Assembly: GCF_007786455.1 (NCBI RefSeq)
Contig: NZ_VNJK01000001.1
Coordinates: 2,006,074-2,070,073 of the forward strand
Source of the DNA: Paenibacillus agilis
GTDB lineage: Bacteria > Bacillota > Bacilli > Paenibacillales > Paenibacillaceae
Length of the DNA stretch: 64,000 nt
Reading direction: 5' to 3'
Shown here: positions 26,136-33,801 of the stretch, piece by piece
Layout: each line of letters begins with the position of its first letter
Position numbering within the stretch: position 1 is the first letter of the stretch
Position numbers and translations under genes: made by a program
The notes under the pieces: generated by a model
Databases searched by the model: none
What the model was told of the DNA's origin: nothing
The model's input: only the letters and a program-made list of their open reading frames with translations

Positions 26136-26861
26136 ATGAACGTACAATTGAATTCGATCTATAAAGAAGAGGTTAGACCGAGTTTTTTGGAAGGTGTAAA
26201 AGACTGTGTTCCTACTTTAATTGGCTATATAAGCATCGCAATCGCCATGGGGATTGTTGGAGCATCGTCCAATCTAACTGTGCTAGAAGTAGGCTTACTA
26301 GCTCTTTTTGTTTATGCAGGATCAGCACAATTCATTATTTGTGCCTTATTAGCGGCGGGTAGTCCGATTTCCGTTATTATTTTTACAACGTTTATTGTGA
26401 ACATCCGACACTTCCTGTTGAGTATGACATTGGCTCCGCAATTTACTTCCTATTCGCTGCTTAAAAACATTGGGATAGGGTCGCTGCTGACAGACGAATC
26501 ATTCGGTGTTGCTGTAAATAAATTGGCGCGCAAAGAAACGATTAATGACACGTGGATGAATGGTTTGAATCTAACAGCGTACAGCGTCTGGGTTGTATCT
26601 TGTGTGGTGGGTGCTTTGTTGGGGAAATGGATTCCGAATCCAGAAGCATTCGGTCTCGACTTTTCCTTAACGGCTATGTTTGTTGCTTTACTTGTGTCGT
26701 TATTCCAAACCATTGAGCATAAAAAGTTAAAGCTCTATCTATTTCTTATTATCATCGTAACAGCTCTCATGATCGGTTTATCCATGTTTATGCCAACGTA
26801 CATAGCGATTATTATAGCCACTGTGATTGGGGCGACAATTGGGGTGGTGAAAGACAAATGA
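26136..26861 (+). CDS. azlC: branched-chain amino acid exporter, large subunit AzlC
   Basis: A 241-residue membrane protein with the AzlC signature (FLEGVKDCVPTLIGYISIAI and FVYAGSAQFIICALLAAG, NIRHFLLSMTLAPQF). With AzlD it exports branched-chain amino acids or analogues. The ATG at 26136 is preceded by GGGTGGGG; an upstream in-frame start at 26088 lies inside the operator region. The last four bases overlap azlD. Confidence 0.9.
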   Translation: MNVQLNSIYKEEVRPSFLEGVKDCVPTLIGYISIAIAMGIVGASSNLTVLEVGLLALFVYAGSAQFIICALLAAGSPISVIIFTTFIVNIRHFLLSMTLAPQFTSYSLLKNIGIGSLLTDESFGVAVNKLARKETINDTWMNGLNLTAYSVWVVSCVVGALLGKWIPNPEAFGLDFSLTAMFVALLVSLFQTIEHKKLKLYLFLIIIVTALMIGLSMFMPTYIAIIIATVIGATIGVVKDK

Positions 26862-27184
26862 GCGTAAATATAACGGTTTTCTGGATTATTATAGGGTGTG
26901 CACTTGTAACCTTGATTCCTCGGATTTTACCATTTATTATTGTGCGAAATATACAGCTTCCACCAGTCGCTATAAAGTGGCTTTCATTTATTCCGGTTTG
27001 TATTTTTACAGCACTTGTGGCAGATAGCCTTATAAACAAGGAAGCGGATTCGCTAATAAGTATGGATTGGAACGTCATACTAGCGCTGATTCCAACGATA
27101 CTGACCGCTCTTTATACAAAAAGCATGGCGATCACAGTAATAGTGGGGGTCGTTTGTATGGCAGGAATTCGATTTATTATGTGA
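26858..27184 (+). CDS. azlD: branched-chain amino acid exporter, small subunit AzlD
   Basis: A 108-residue hydrophobic protein with three to four membrane segments. The family motif LIPRILPFIIV lies near the N-terminus, followed by LPPVAIKWLSFIPVCIFTAL. ATGA overlap with azlC couples translation. Confidence 0.9.
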   Translation: MSVNITVFWIIIGCALVTLIPRILPFIIVRNIQLPPVAIKWLSFIPVCIFTALVADSLINKEADSLISMDWNVILALIPTILTALYTKSMAITVIVGVVCMAGIRFIM

Positions 27185-27219
27185 AGTATTGAAGTGTTTT
27201 TGCACCATTATTTAAAGTG

Positions 27220-27261
27220 CTCCCCACATTTTTATCGATATAAATGTGGGGAGTTTTTTTT
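27220..27261 (+). terminator. terminator of azlCD
   Basis: CTCCCCACATTT-TA / TA-AAATGTGGGGAG stem followed by eight T. Confidence 0.88.
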
Positions 27262-27282
27262 ATAAGAAAAATGAATCCTTAA

Positions 27283-28239
27283 TTAGTACTTAGCGGCCCA
27301 AACTTCGATCTCGATCTTTAACGATTCAACTGCCAAGGCAGGAATATAACAAAACGTCATAGCTGGTGTGGCACCACCGTGGAATTTGGCCCAAGCTTCA
27401 CCGAAGAACTCCCAATCCATTTCTTCAGTTGCCCAAATATTCACTTTAAAAATATTTTCAACAGCTACAGATTGGCTTTGCAAAATACGCAAAATGTTCT
27501 GGAGCGTATTTTGGAGCTGCTGATTCAGATCCGAAGGAATATGTCCTTCTAAATCAGTACCCACTTGACCAGAGAGCACAAGTAGATCAGCGCCATTGGG
27601 AACAACAGTAAGATGAGTGTACGGCCCGATAGGCGGTGTAAGTGTCGATGGATTAATCCGTTGGACTTGTTTGATCTTGACCATGTCATTATCGGAAGGT
27701 TCTTCCCTCACGATAGCTAGTGTCTGATGGTCTTCCCAACGGCCGTTTATTTTAACATTTTTCTTAGCCACGCCTTCTTTGTGGAAGCCGGACTTCAGCA
27801 ACACTTTCATCGAACCCTGGTTATGCAGCATGACACCAGCCTCTATACGATGGAGATCCAGCTGATTAAAGGCAAAGTCTACAACGAGCTTGACCGCTTC
27901 GGTCGTATATCCTTTCCCATTATGTTCTTGATCAAGGAAATAGCCGATCCAGCAGCTTTGCAGATTATAACGCACAACCTCCGTTAAAAAGACTTCACCA
28001 ATGATTTGGTCCGATTGCTGTAAGCAGATAACAAATAAATAACCGCGGTCTGCTTCTTTTAACTCCATCTCTTCTCTAATTCGTTCTACTTGCCCTTGAA
28101 GGGTATAGAATGATTTCTCTCTTGCACCTGTAAACTGTTGAAAGAACTGGCGGTTGTTCGCTTCAAGTGCGAGTAGGGACTCAGCATCGGATTTCTCAAC
28201 CAGTTTCACATAAATCATTTCTCCGTTTAATCGTGTCAT
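27283..28239 (-). CDS. GNAT acetyltransferase-Rid (YjgF) fusion protein
   Basis: The ATG at 28239 follows GAGGAG. The 318-residue product has two complete domains. Residues 1-180 are a RimJ/RimL-type GNAT with acetyl-CoA loop HNGKGYTTEAVKL and NQGSMKVLLKSGF. Residues about 190-318 are a RidA/YjgF-type domain (TPPIGPYTHLTVV, LLVLSGQVGTDLEG, LKIEIEVWAAKY). In RidA the catalytic arginine follows PA in the PARS segment; here the equivalent reads PAMTF, so imine deaminase activity is doubtful. The open frame continues upstream without stop to 28347 through the leader hairpins. A single polypeptide linking acetylation and a Rid fold is unusual. Confidence 0.85.
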   Translation of the reverse strand: MTRLNGEMIYVKLVEKSDAESLLALEANNRQFFQQFTGAREKSFYTLQGQVERIREEMELKEADRGYLFVICLQQSDQIIGEVFLTEVVRYNLQSCWIGYFLDQEHNGKGYTTEAVKLVVDFAFNQLDLHRIEAGVMLHNQGSMKVLLKSGFHKEGVAKKNVKINGRWEDHQTLAIVREEPSDNDMVKIKQVQRINPSTLTPPIGPYTHLTVVPNGADLLVLSGQVGTDLEGHIPSDLNQQLQNTLQNILRILQSQSVAVENIFKVNIWATEEMDWEFFGEAWAKFHGGATPAMTFCYIPALAVESLKIEIEVWAAKY

Positions 28240-28266
28240 TGTACATTTCTCCTCTTTTTGGATAAT

Positions 28267-28337
28267 AAAAAAACACCACAGGAACCCTGTGGTGTACATG
28301 TCAAAATAGATAACCACAAGGTAGCGACCTGTGGTGT
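28267..28337 (-). promoter_or_regulatory. attenuator-like leader of the GNAT-Rid gene
   Basis: Read 5' to 3' on the minus strand there are four segments: (1) ACACCACAGG (28337-28328), (2) CCTTGTGGTT (28321-28312), (3) ACACCACAGG (28295-28286), (4) CCTGTGGTGT (28282-28273), then seven U (28273-28267). Segments 3:4 make a perfect terminator with a 3-base loop. 1:2 pair imperfectly, and 2:3 could form an alternative structure that would prevent termination. It ends about 20 bases before the GNAT-Rid ribosome site. It may also simply terminate the upstream 42-codon gene. Confidence 0.6.
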
Positions 28338-28361
28338 TTCGTTCCACTGTATCCTAAGACG

Positions 28362-28490
28362 TTAACACTTAAGATAGAAGCCGCTGCTATCGAATTTGGA
28401 CATACGTATCCCGTGATTAGCGTATTCAAAGAAAACAGCAGTAGAGTATCCTGTGCCTTTAGACAAAGATTGCAATGATCGTTTCTTCAT
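28362..28490 (-). CDS. 42-residue small protein or leader peptide
   Basis: An ORF below usual length cut-offs, supported by GGGAGAG eight bases before its ATG and by a promoter-like pair at 28538-28565. The product is MKKRSLQSLSKGTGYSTAVF followed by FEYANHGIRMSKFDSSGFYL and a C-terminal KC. It is polar/aromatic without a signal peptide or membrane span. It could be a free peptide with its own terminator or a regulatory leader for the GNAT-Rid gene. No family recognised. Confidence 0.5.
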   Translation of the reverse strand: MKKRSLQSLSKGTGYSTAVFFEYANHGIRMSKFDSSGFYLKC

Positions 28491-28537
28491 TTGGATACTC
28501 TCCCTTCTCAGATTCTACATTTTTAAACTACAAGTAA

Positions 28538-28565
28538 GTTATAAAGCAGTCCGTCCTATAATCAA
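28538..28565 (-). promoter_or_regulatory. promoter of the 42-codon ORF
   Basis: On the minus strand: TTGATT, 16-base spacer, TATAAC. Confidence 0.5.
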
Positions 28566-28768
28566 TGAGTACTCAATCGTTCCATTAATTTATGTATATC
28601 AGTATATGTGAATGAGATCAGCTATGCAAGCTAACAAACTTTTATATTGGCTCGTTCATTTATATTCTATTTTGTAATGGGTCAGAAACCTAATTTGGTA
28701 TTCAGTAGGCAGAAACATATAGCGGGCAGGCGAGTGCATCATATAGTAGGTTAAAGGAGGTGCTCCGT

Positions 28769-29992
28769 TTGTCCAAGAAAAAAGAAGAAAAGCAGCTTCC
28801 TCATCGTTCAGATAAACAGGCGAATGTAAAGGCGCTTAAGAAGCTGGTGAAAAAAGGGTTTCGTCACGGTTCCACTCTTAGCAGCAAGCACCATAAGCAT
28901 AACGGTAAGAAAATATTTATTTGTAGCCCTAAGCGACCGTTTGTGCTTACGCCTCTGCAAACCGCTACGTTCATCTCCTTTATACAAAACATTAATACGT
29001 TTACGATACAGGTGCTTGCCAATCCGAATGCACAGAATATTCAACAATTAAGAGATCAGCTCAACGAACTAGCTCGGTTTATTGAAGCTGTGAGAATACC
29101 TTTTGTGTTGAAGGTTGAAATAAATGCCACAATAAACACGATATTATCCTTGATTGTGCAAACACCATTCCCGACAGAGGCCGTTGCTGCGCAAATTCAG
29201 AATCTGCAAAATCTGCTGCTAGCCTTAGCTTTCAGCTTGCAAAGTGCCAACCAAGCCATTATTAATGCGCTGCAGATCGCCATTACCGCTTTGAGTCAAT
29301 CCATCGCTGCAATTGAAGCACAGCCGGGAGCTCGTGGAGCGACGGGTATAACCGGCCCAACGGGAGCAACAGGTACTCAAGGTATTCAAGGTGCGCAAGG
29401 CACACAGGGACTGATTGGTCCAACCGGAGCCATGGGCCTGCAAGGGATTCCGGGTCTAATTGGGCCAACAGGTGATACGGGACTACAGGGACTTCAAGGC
29501 CCAGTCGGACCTACGGGGGCAACGGGAAGTCAAGGGATACAAGGATTGGTTGGTCCCACGGGTCCAACAGGTCCTAATCCTCCAATTGCAGTTGCGGACA
29601 TATCATCGAATACGACACAGGTTATTCCAAACAATGGAGCAGTTAATTTAAGTACGTATACTCAAATCATCGGAGTTACATTTAACGGAACAGATACACT
29701 TACTGTTCCCACTACAGGATTATATTTTATTTCATATGATATTTCATTAGATCCCGGAAATGTTGGTGCGTCTTCTTTTGGGGTATCCGTAAATGGATTA
29801 GCACCTAACATTGATTCGAACATAGCAACGACAATCAATCAACATTTGTCGAATAGCGGTATTCTAGGTGTTACAGCCGGCACTACGGTTAGGCTTATTA
29901 ATACTTCAGGTGTAGCAAGAACGATCTCTACACCATTGGCAAATGCACAGTCTGCTCGATTGGCTATCTACCTCGTCAGAACCCTTCCATAA
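28769..29992 (+). CDS. collagen-like spore-surface glycoprotein, BclA-type
   Basis: A TTG at 28769 is the best start (AAAGGAGG 8 bases upstream). The 407-residue protein has a basic N-terminus (about 1-50, KK- and H-rich), a ~130-residue Leu/Ile/Gln/Asn-rich helical region, 28 uninterrupted Gly-X-Y triplets (about 187-270; many GPT, GAT and GIQ, where threonines may carry glycans), and a C-terminal beta-rich domain ([20 protein letters not shown]) like the BclA trimerisation head. It has no signal peptide, fitting assembly on the forespore from the mother cell. Such proteins form the hair-like nap of spores; that role is inferred from the family. Confidence 0.85.
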   Translation: MSKKKEEKQLPHRSDKQANVKALKKLVKKGFRHGSTLSSKHHKHNGKKIFICSPKRPFVLTPLQTATFISFIQNINTFTIQVLANPNAQNIQQLRDQLNELARFIEAVRIPFVLKVEINATINTILSLIVQTPFPTEAVAAQIQNLQNLLLALAFSLQSANQAIINALQIAITALSQSIAAIEAQPGARGATGITGPTGATGTQGIQGAQGTQGLIGPTGAMGLQGIPGLIGPTGDTGLQGLQGPVGPTGATGSQGIQGLVGPTGPTGPNPPIAVADISSNTTQVIPNNGAVNLSTYTQIIGVTFNGTDTLTVPTTGLYFISYDISLDPGNVGASSFGVSVNGLAPNIDSNIATTINQHLSNSGILGVTAGTTVRLINTSGVARTISTPLANAQSARLAIYLVRTLP

Positions 29993-30123
29993 TCGTTTGG
30001 CGCCAACTATGAGAAGTTTAGTGTAATCATGAGCCTGCTTAAGCAAAAAGCAACATCAGTATACCTATAATCGCAATAGGTCACCCTCTGTGTAGTGGCC
30101 ACCACTTGAATAAGAAATACGTT

Positions 30124-30150
30124 TGCGCGGGGAAGCTCCTCGCGTTTATT
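30124..30150 (+). terminator. terminator of the collagen-like gene
   Basis: CGCGGGGA / TCCTCGCG hairpin with a three-base loop, followed by TTTATTTG. Confidence 0.65.
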
Positions 30151-30211
30151 TGTACATATTTTACCTCGAACAAGCTATTTTGAATGTACAAGTTCTAGCT
30201 AGGATTAGAAG

Positions 30212-30244
30212 TTGACTTCTATTAGTTTATGGGTTAAACTAATA
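30212..30244 (+). promoter_or_regulatory. marR promoter with overlapping operator
   Basis: TTGACT (30212-30217), 17-base spacer, TAAACT (30235-30240). A perfect 9-base inverted repeat TATTAGTTT-N7-AAACTAATA (30220-30244) covers the spacer and -10, as expected for MarR autoregulation. Confidence 0.75.
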
Positions 30245-30267
30245 ATTGTTTAGGGGGTATACTTTTA

Positions 30268-30705
30268 ATGAATACAAAATTATATGAAGCGATTCAGCTA
30301 TTTGAAGAAGTCATGATTTATGGAACCAACCATATTATGAATGAGCTGAAACTAGATATTTTTAAAGAGTTATCTTTAGAACAGGTAAGACTATTAGAGC
30401 TTTTAGTTACGAAAGGGCCTTTAACCTCTACCGAAATTACCGAGCTTCAAGGGGGACACAAGAGCGCTACTTCCAACCGATTGAAAAAATTAATCCAAAA
30501 AGATTACGTTAGATTTGAGCAAAAAGAGGACGACCATCGAATCAAGCATGTAGTTATAACAGATAAAGGACTGGTCGCAACGAAGCTCGCTAATGAGCTA
30601 TCCTTTAATTATTTTAAATCATTGTTATCAGACGTGTCCGAAGAAGAAATTGAACAATTTATTATGACATTTAGAAAAGTAAAGGCTATTTTATCGGCAA
30701 ATTAA
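30268..30705 (+). CDS. MarR-family transcriptional regulator
   Basis: A 145-residue winged-helix protein. The DNA-binding part is LTSTEITELQGGHKSATSNR followed by LKKLIQKDYVRFEQKEDDHR (wing), ending VITDKGLVATKL, as in MarR. It is followed 41 bases later by a GNAT gene and both end at the terminator near 31371. The palindrome in its promoter suggests it represses this two-gene operon until an inducer binds. Confidence 0.9.
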   Translation: MNTKLYEAIQLFEEVMIYGTNHIMNELKLDIFKELSLEQVRLLELLVTKGPLTSTEITELQGGHKSATSNRLKKLIQKDYVRFEQKEDDHRIKHVVITDKGLVATKLANELSFNYFKSLLSDVSEEEIEQFIMTFRKVKAILSAN

Positions 30706-30746
30706 ATTACAGCAGCAGCTGTCCCGAATTTAAGGAGGAAACGACC

Positions 30747-31334
30747 ATGGTAACAATCAGAAAATCACACCCGAAAGACGCAAAAAAAGCTTCAAAATTA
30801 ATGTTCGATGCGATGGATTGGTTGGGGAATCTTTTTCAGTTCAACTCATTGAAAAGCACTCGACTCATTGAAAAGCTGTATTTAAAACCAAATACGAGAT
30901 TCAGCCATGAACACACGCATGTCGTGGAGATAGATGGGGAAGTAGCAGGAATTCTAACAACTGCTGCAGGAAGTAAACTTGATCGCTTTAATTTAAGCGC
31001 AGCGCTAAACAGCGTGTCATTCCTTGGCTTTAAGACGATTAAAAATGTGCTCAAGCATGCAGGTCCCTTATTAAAAACAAAAGAAGCATTAGCAGACGAA
31101 TATTACATCACTACGCTAAGTGTGGATTCTAAATTCCGAGGCAAAGGGATCGGCACGAAGCTGCTCGATCTTGCTGAGCAATTAGCCATAGATAACGGCT
31201 ATCTAAAATGTTCCTTAACGGTAGATGCAAGCAATGAAAAAGCAAGAAGGCTATATAATCAGCTAGGCTATGTAGAGCAGCATCAATATAAGCTTATGCA
31301 CTACACCTTTGTGCGAATGGTGAAGCCATTGTAA
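30747..31334 (+). CDS. GNAT acetyltransferase, cotranscribed with marR
   Basis: A 195-residue GNAT with VEIDGEVAGILTTAAG in the central sheet, the acetyl-CoA site SVDSKFRGKGIGTKLLDLAE and the NEKARRLYNQLGY C-terminal motif. AAGGAGG precedes the ATG. Membership of a MarR-controlled operon suggests an inducible detoxifying role, which is inference. Confidence 0.88.
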   Translation: MVTIRKSHPKDAKKASKLMFDAMDWLGNLFQFNSLKSTRLIEKLYLKPNTRFSHEHTHVVEIDGEVAGILTTAAGSKLDRFNLSAALNSVSFLGFKTIKNVLKHAGPLLKTKEALADEYYITTLSVDSKFRGKGIGTKLLDLAEQLAIDNGYLKCSLTVDASNEKARRLYNQLGYVEQHQYKLMHYTFVRMVKPL

Positions 31335-31370
31335 CGAAAGTATTTCATTTGCTGCTACTGATACAGAGAA

Positions 31371-31395
31371 AAGAGCCCTAACGAATAGGGCTCTT
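31371..31395 (+). terminator. terminator of the marR-GNAT operon
   Basis: AAGAGCCCTA / TAGGGCTCTT perfect stem with a five-base loop; the following T-tract is short. Confidence 0.7.
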
Positions 31396-31402
31396 AATGC
31401 TC

Positions 31403-31630
31403 TTATTCGATTGGTAAATCAATCGTTTCTAGAGGAATTATCGTCGAGATTATATTTTTTAAGAGTAAAGATTGCTTGCCATTATTCTGAATCAAAATTG
31501 TGAATTTATCAAAGTATAGCAAAACGCCTGACACGGGAACACCATTTTTCAATAGAATCTTTAATGGTATTTCACGCTTCCTACACTGATTAAGGAAATA
31601 TTCCTGTACATTTACATTCTTTTCGTTCAT
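31403..31630 (-). CDS. Hfq-family RNA chaperone, divergent paralogue
   Basis: A 75-residue Sm-like protein aligning with Hfq over its full length: NVQEYFLNQCRKREIPLKIL, NGVPVSGVLLYFDKFTILI, and GKQSLLLKNIISTIIP. The Sm2 motif, YKHA in most bacteria, is LKNI here, so the conserved histidine of the proximal RNA-binding pore is replaced by asparagine. It is not next to miaA or mutL, the usual hfq neighbours, which suggests a second, specialised copy. A ribosome site AGGAGG is close to the ATG. Confidence 0.8.
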   Translation of the reverse strand: MNEKNVNVQEYFLNQCRKREIPLKILLKNGVPVSGVLLYFDKFTILIQNNGKQSLLLKNIISTIIPLETIDLPIE

Positions 31631-31718
31631 AAGAACCTCCTACGAATAGCCGAAATTATACAGAATAAAGTTGCTATTTTATAATTCGCATTTGGTATGT
31701 TAATCGCTGTTTAAGCAA

Positions 31719-32246
31719 TTAGGGCTTGTCCTGTACTAACCTCGAAATATACTGCAGCACACTATCTGTTTCCTCATTAGTCAATGGATCTATATTAAAC
31801 ATTTTGGAGAAAATAAGCCCATCGCATAAAAGCCTTATTACTAAACCATTCTCAACTGAGATCGACTCTTCATTCAATTTTTGCCTTAACGTTTGGTATT
31901 CGGATTCCCATAAATGCAACAATTCTTTTTTGTTAGTTAATGCGGCTAACATACTTAAATCTGCACGTACAGGATTGGAATTGTCCCATTGTTTAAATGT
32001 GGCTGCCGCATAAGATTGAGCGTAATTATTAGTAAGTTCAAATTCATCAAGCAATAACTTTTTAAAGCGAACAACGCTTTGCTCATTTAGTGCCCTGATC
32101 AATTCTTCTTTGTTGCTAAAGTGGTGTATGAGCCCACCCTTACTAATTCCGGCTTCAAGCGCTATTGCGTCTAGTGTAAATTTGTTGATACCTTCTTTAT
32201 CAATAATTCGAAGAGCGGCATCTAACAAATCTGCTTTTTTTATCAA
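31719..32246 (-). CDS. TetR-family regulator of the adjacent MFS pump
   Basis: The TTG at 32246 (GGAGGGG upstream) gives 175 residues. The helix-turn-helix is FTLDAIALEAGISKGGLIHH. The palindrome CCGAC-N6-GTCGG at 32263-32278 lies across its own ribosome-site region and upstream of the divergent MFS gene, so it likely represses both. The C-terminal domain binds an unknown inducer. Confidence 0.88.
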   Translation of the reverse strand: MIKKADLLDAALRIIDKEGINKFTLDAIALEAGISKGGLIHHFSNKEELIRALNEQSVVRFKKLLLDEFELTNNYAQSYAAATFKQWDNSNPVRADLSMLAALTNKKELLHLWESEYQTLRQKLNEESISVENGLVIRLLCDGLIFSKMFNIDPLTNEETDSVLQYISRLVQDKP

Positions 32247-32262
32247 TAGAACCCCTCCATTC

Positions 32263-32278
32263 CCGACCAACTAGTCGG
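32263..32278. promoter_or_regulatory. TetR operator candidate
   Basis: CCGAC-caacta-GTCGG palindrome beside the TetR gene start, similar to AcrR/QacR-type sites with GACY...RGTC half-sites. Confidence 0.65.
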
Positions 32279-32410
32279 TTTTTTAATTATAACATAAATC
32301 GTTAGGCTTACAAATTGAAGAGAGGAAATAAGGGAATGAAATCATGATCCGATGGAAATCTTATCTGGGTGTGAAGTAATTATCATTGGCTTAAGAAAGA
32401 GGATGCATCA

Positions 32411-33652
32411 ATGCATGATCAAAAGAAACGAGATTTAGTTGCATTAGCTTCGATACCGCTAATAATGACATTGGCCAACTCGATGCTTATCCCCGTGCTG
32501 CCATTGATGCAAAAGAAATTAGGCATTTCCTCTGTCAAGGCCAGTTTGATCATAACCGTATATGCAGCCGTATCCATCGTATGTATACCGATCGCTGGCT
32601 ACTTGTCGGATCGCTTTGGCCGAAAGCTTATTATCATCATTGGCTTATCTATAGCGGCGATAGGAGGGGTTGTATCTGGGTGGTCCGCATGGCAGTTGGA
32701 TCACTATGCAGCTTATATCGGCATTCTTATCGGCCGCTTTATTCAGGGAATAGGGGCAGCAGGGGCATTTCCAATCGTACTTCCTTTAGTCGGGGATATG
32801 TTTACAAGTGATGAACAGGTAAGCAGTTCACTCGGTATGATTGAGACATCCAACACATTTGGAAAGGTAGTAAGCCCCATTTTAGGTTCTGCGCTCACAT
32901 TAGTGGTCTGGTATCTCCCACTTGCTATTATCCCAGTCTTCTGTGTCATCTCGATCGCTGCCATTGCGATTTTTGTTAAAGTGCCTAAGAAAAATGATGA
33001 ACAGCAGAAGATGACGTTCAAAGCGTTCTTGCATGATGTGGGTAATATTTTATACAAAGATGGACGCTGGTTGTATGCCATCTTCGCTATCGGCGGAATT
33101 GCGATGTATATCATGTTTGGATTTTTGTATCATATGTCCACGATGCTGGAGGAGAAGCACGGGATCGACGGCATTAAAAAAGGCGCATTACTCGCTATTC
33201 CGTTAAGTGCTATATGTATTGCATCGTATTTTACTGGAAAGTTGATCGGAACGAACAAATGTAAAATGAAGTGGTTTAACTTTACGGGGGCTGTGATATT
33301 GACAGGAAGTATGTCTATGTTTTTGTTTCTGGATACGACGAGGCTAATAACGAACCTTATTCTTTTATCTATCGGAGGTTTAGGGATTGGTCTTATTCTG
33401 CCGAGTTTGGATGCCTTAATTACAGAAGGCATTGATAAAAAGCAGCGAGGGACAATAACTTCGTTGTACAGCAGTATGCGCTTTATCGGCGTTGCGGCGG
33501 GTCCGTTAATCACTTCATTTTTTTTGGATAACGATAGATTGGTGTTTTATATTTTCACAGGTATGGGGCTTCTATGCTGCGGCATTGCGTTGTTCGCCAT
33601 TCACCCAAGCGATGAACAGGAAGGGAAGGAAGGTGACTTGGTACCGACTTGA
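32411..33652 (+). CDS. MFS efflux transporter
   Basis: A 413-residue transporter with twelve membrane segments, the MFS loop signature GYLSDRFGRKLIIIIG, and the antiporter-type motif C region (GRFIQGIGAAGAFPIVLPLV). Divergent TetR control suggests a multidrug or metabolite exporter. Substrate unknown. Confidence 0.88.
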   Translation: MHDQKKRDLVALASIPLIMTLANSMLIPVLPLMQKKLGISSVKASLIITVYAAVSIVCIPIAGYLSDRFGRKLIIIIGLSIAAIGGVVSGWSAWQLDHYAAYIGILIGRFIQGIGAAGAFPIVLPLVGDMFTSDEQVSSSLGMIETSNTFGKVVSPILGSALTLVVWYLPLAIIPVFCVISIAAIAIFVKVPKKNDEQQKMTFKAFLHDVGNILYKDGRWLYAIFAIGGIAMYIMFGFLYHMSTMLEEKHGIDGIKKGALLAIPLSAICIASYFTGKLIGTNKCKMKWFNFTGAVILTGSMSMFLFLDTTRLITNLILLSIGGLGIGLILPSLDALITEGIDKKQRGTITSLYSSMRFIGVAAGPLITSFFLDNDRLVFYIFTGMGLLCCGIALFAIHPSDEQEGKEGDLVPT

Positions 33653-33711
33653 TTATACAGTGAAGAAAGAGTAAGAAGGATTGAATTCGGCAAGTTTACG
33701 TATATCGCCGT

Positions 33712-33736
33712 AAAAAAGCCACTCAAATGAGTGGCT
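33712..33736 (-). terminator. terminator of the SLH-GH18 gene
   Basis: AGCCACTC-aaat-GAGTGGCT perfect hairpin, with a U-run on the minus strand (six A on plus at 33712-33717). Confidence 0.8.
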
Positions 33737-33801
33737 AACATTCATAATAAACAATAATAGCAAAACGTTTTGTTGATTGTTTTGAGTATGGACTGAGTTA
33801 T

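Noticed and set aside
28740-28748. Sigma-K -10 match CATATAGTA before the collagen-like gene
   Set aside because: Transcription would start inside or next to the ribosome site and no suitable -35 is present.
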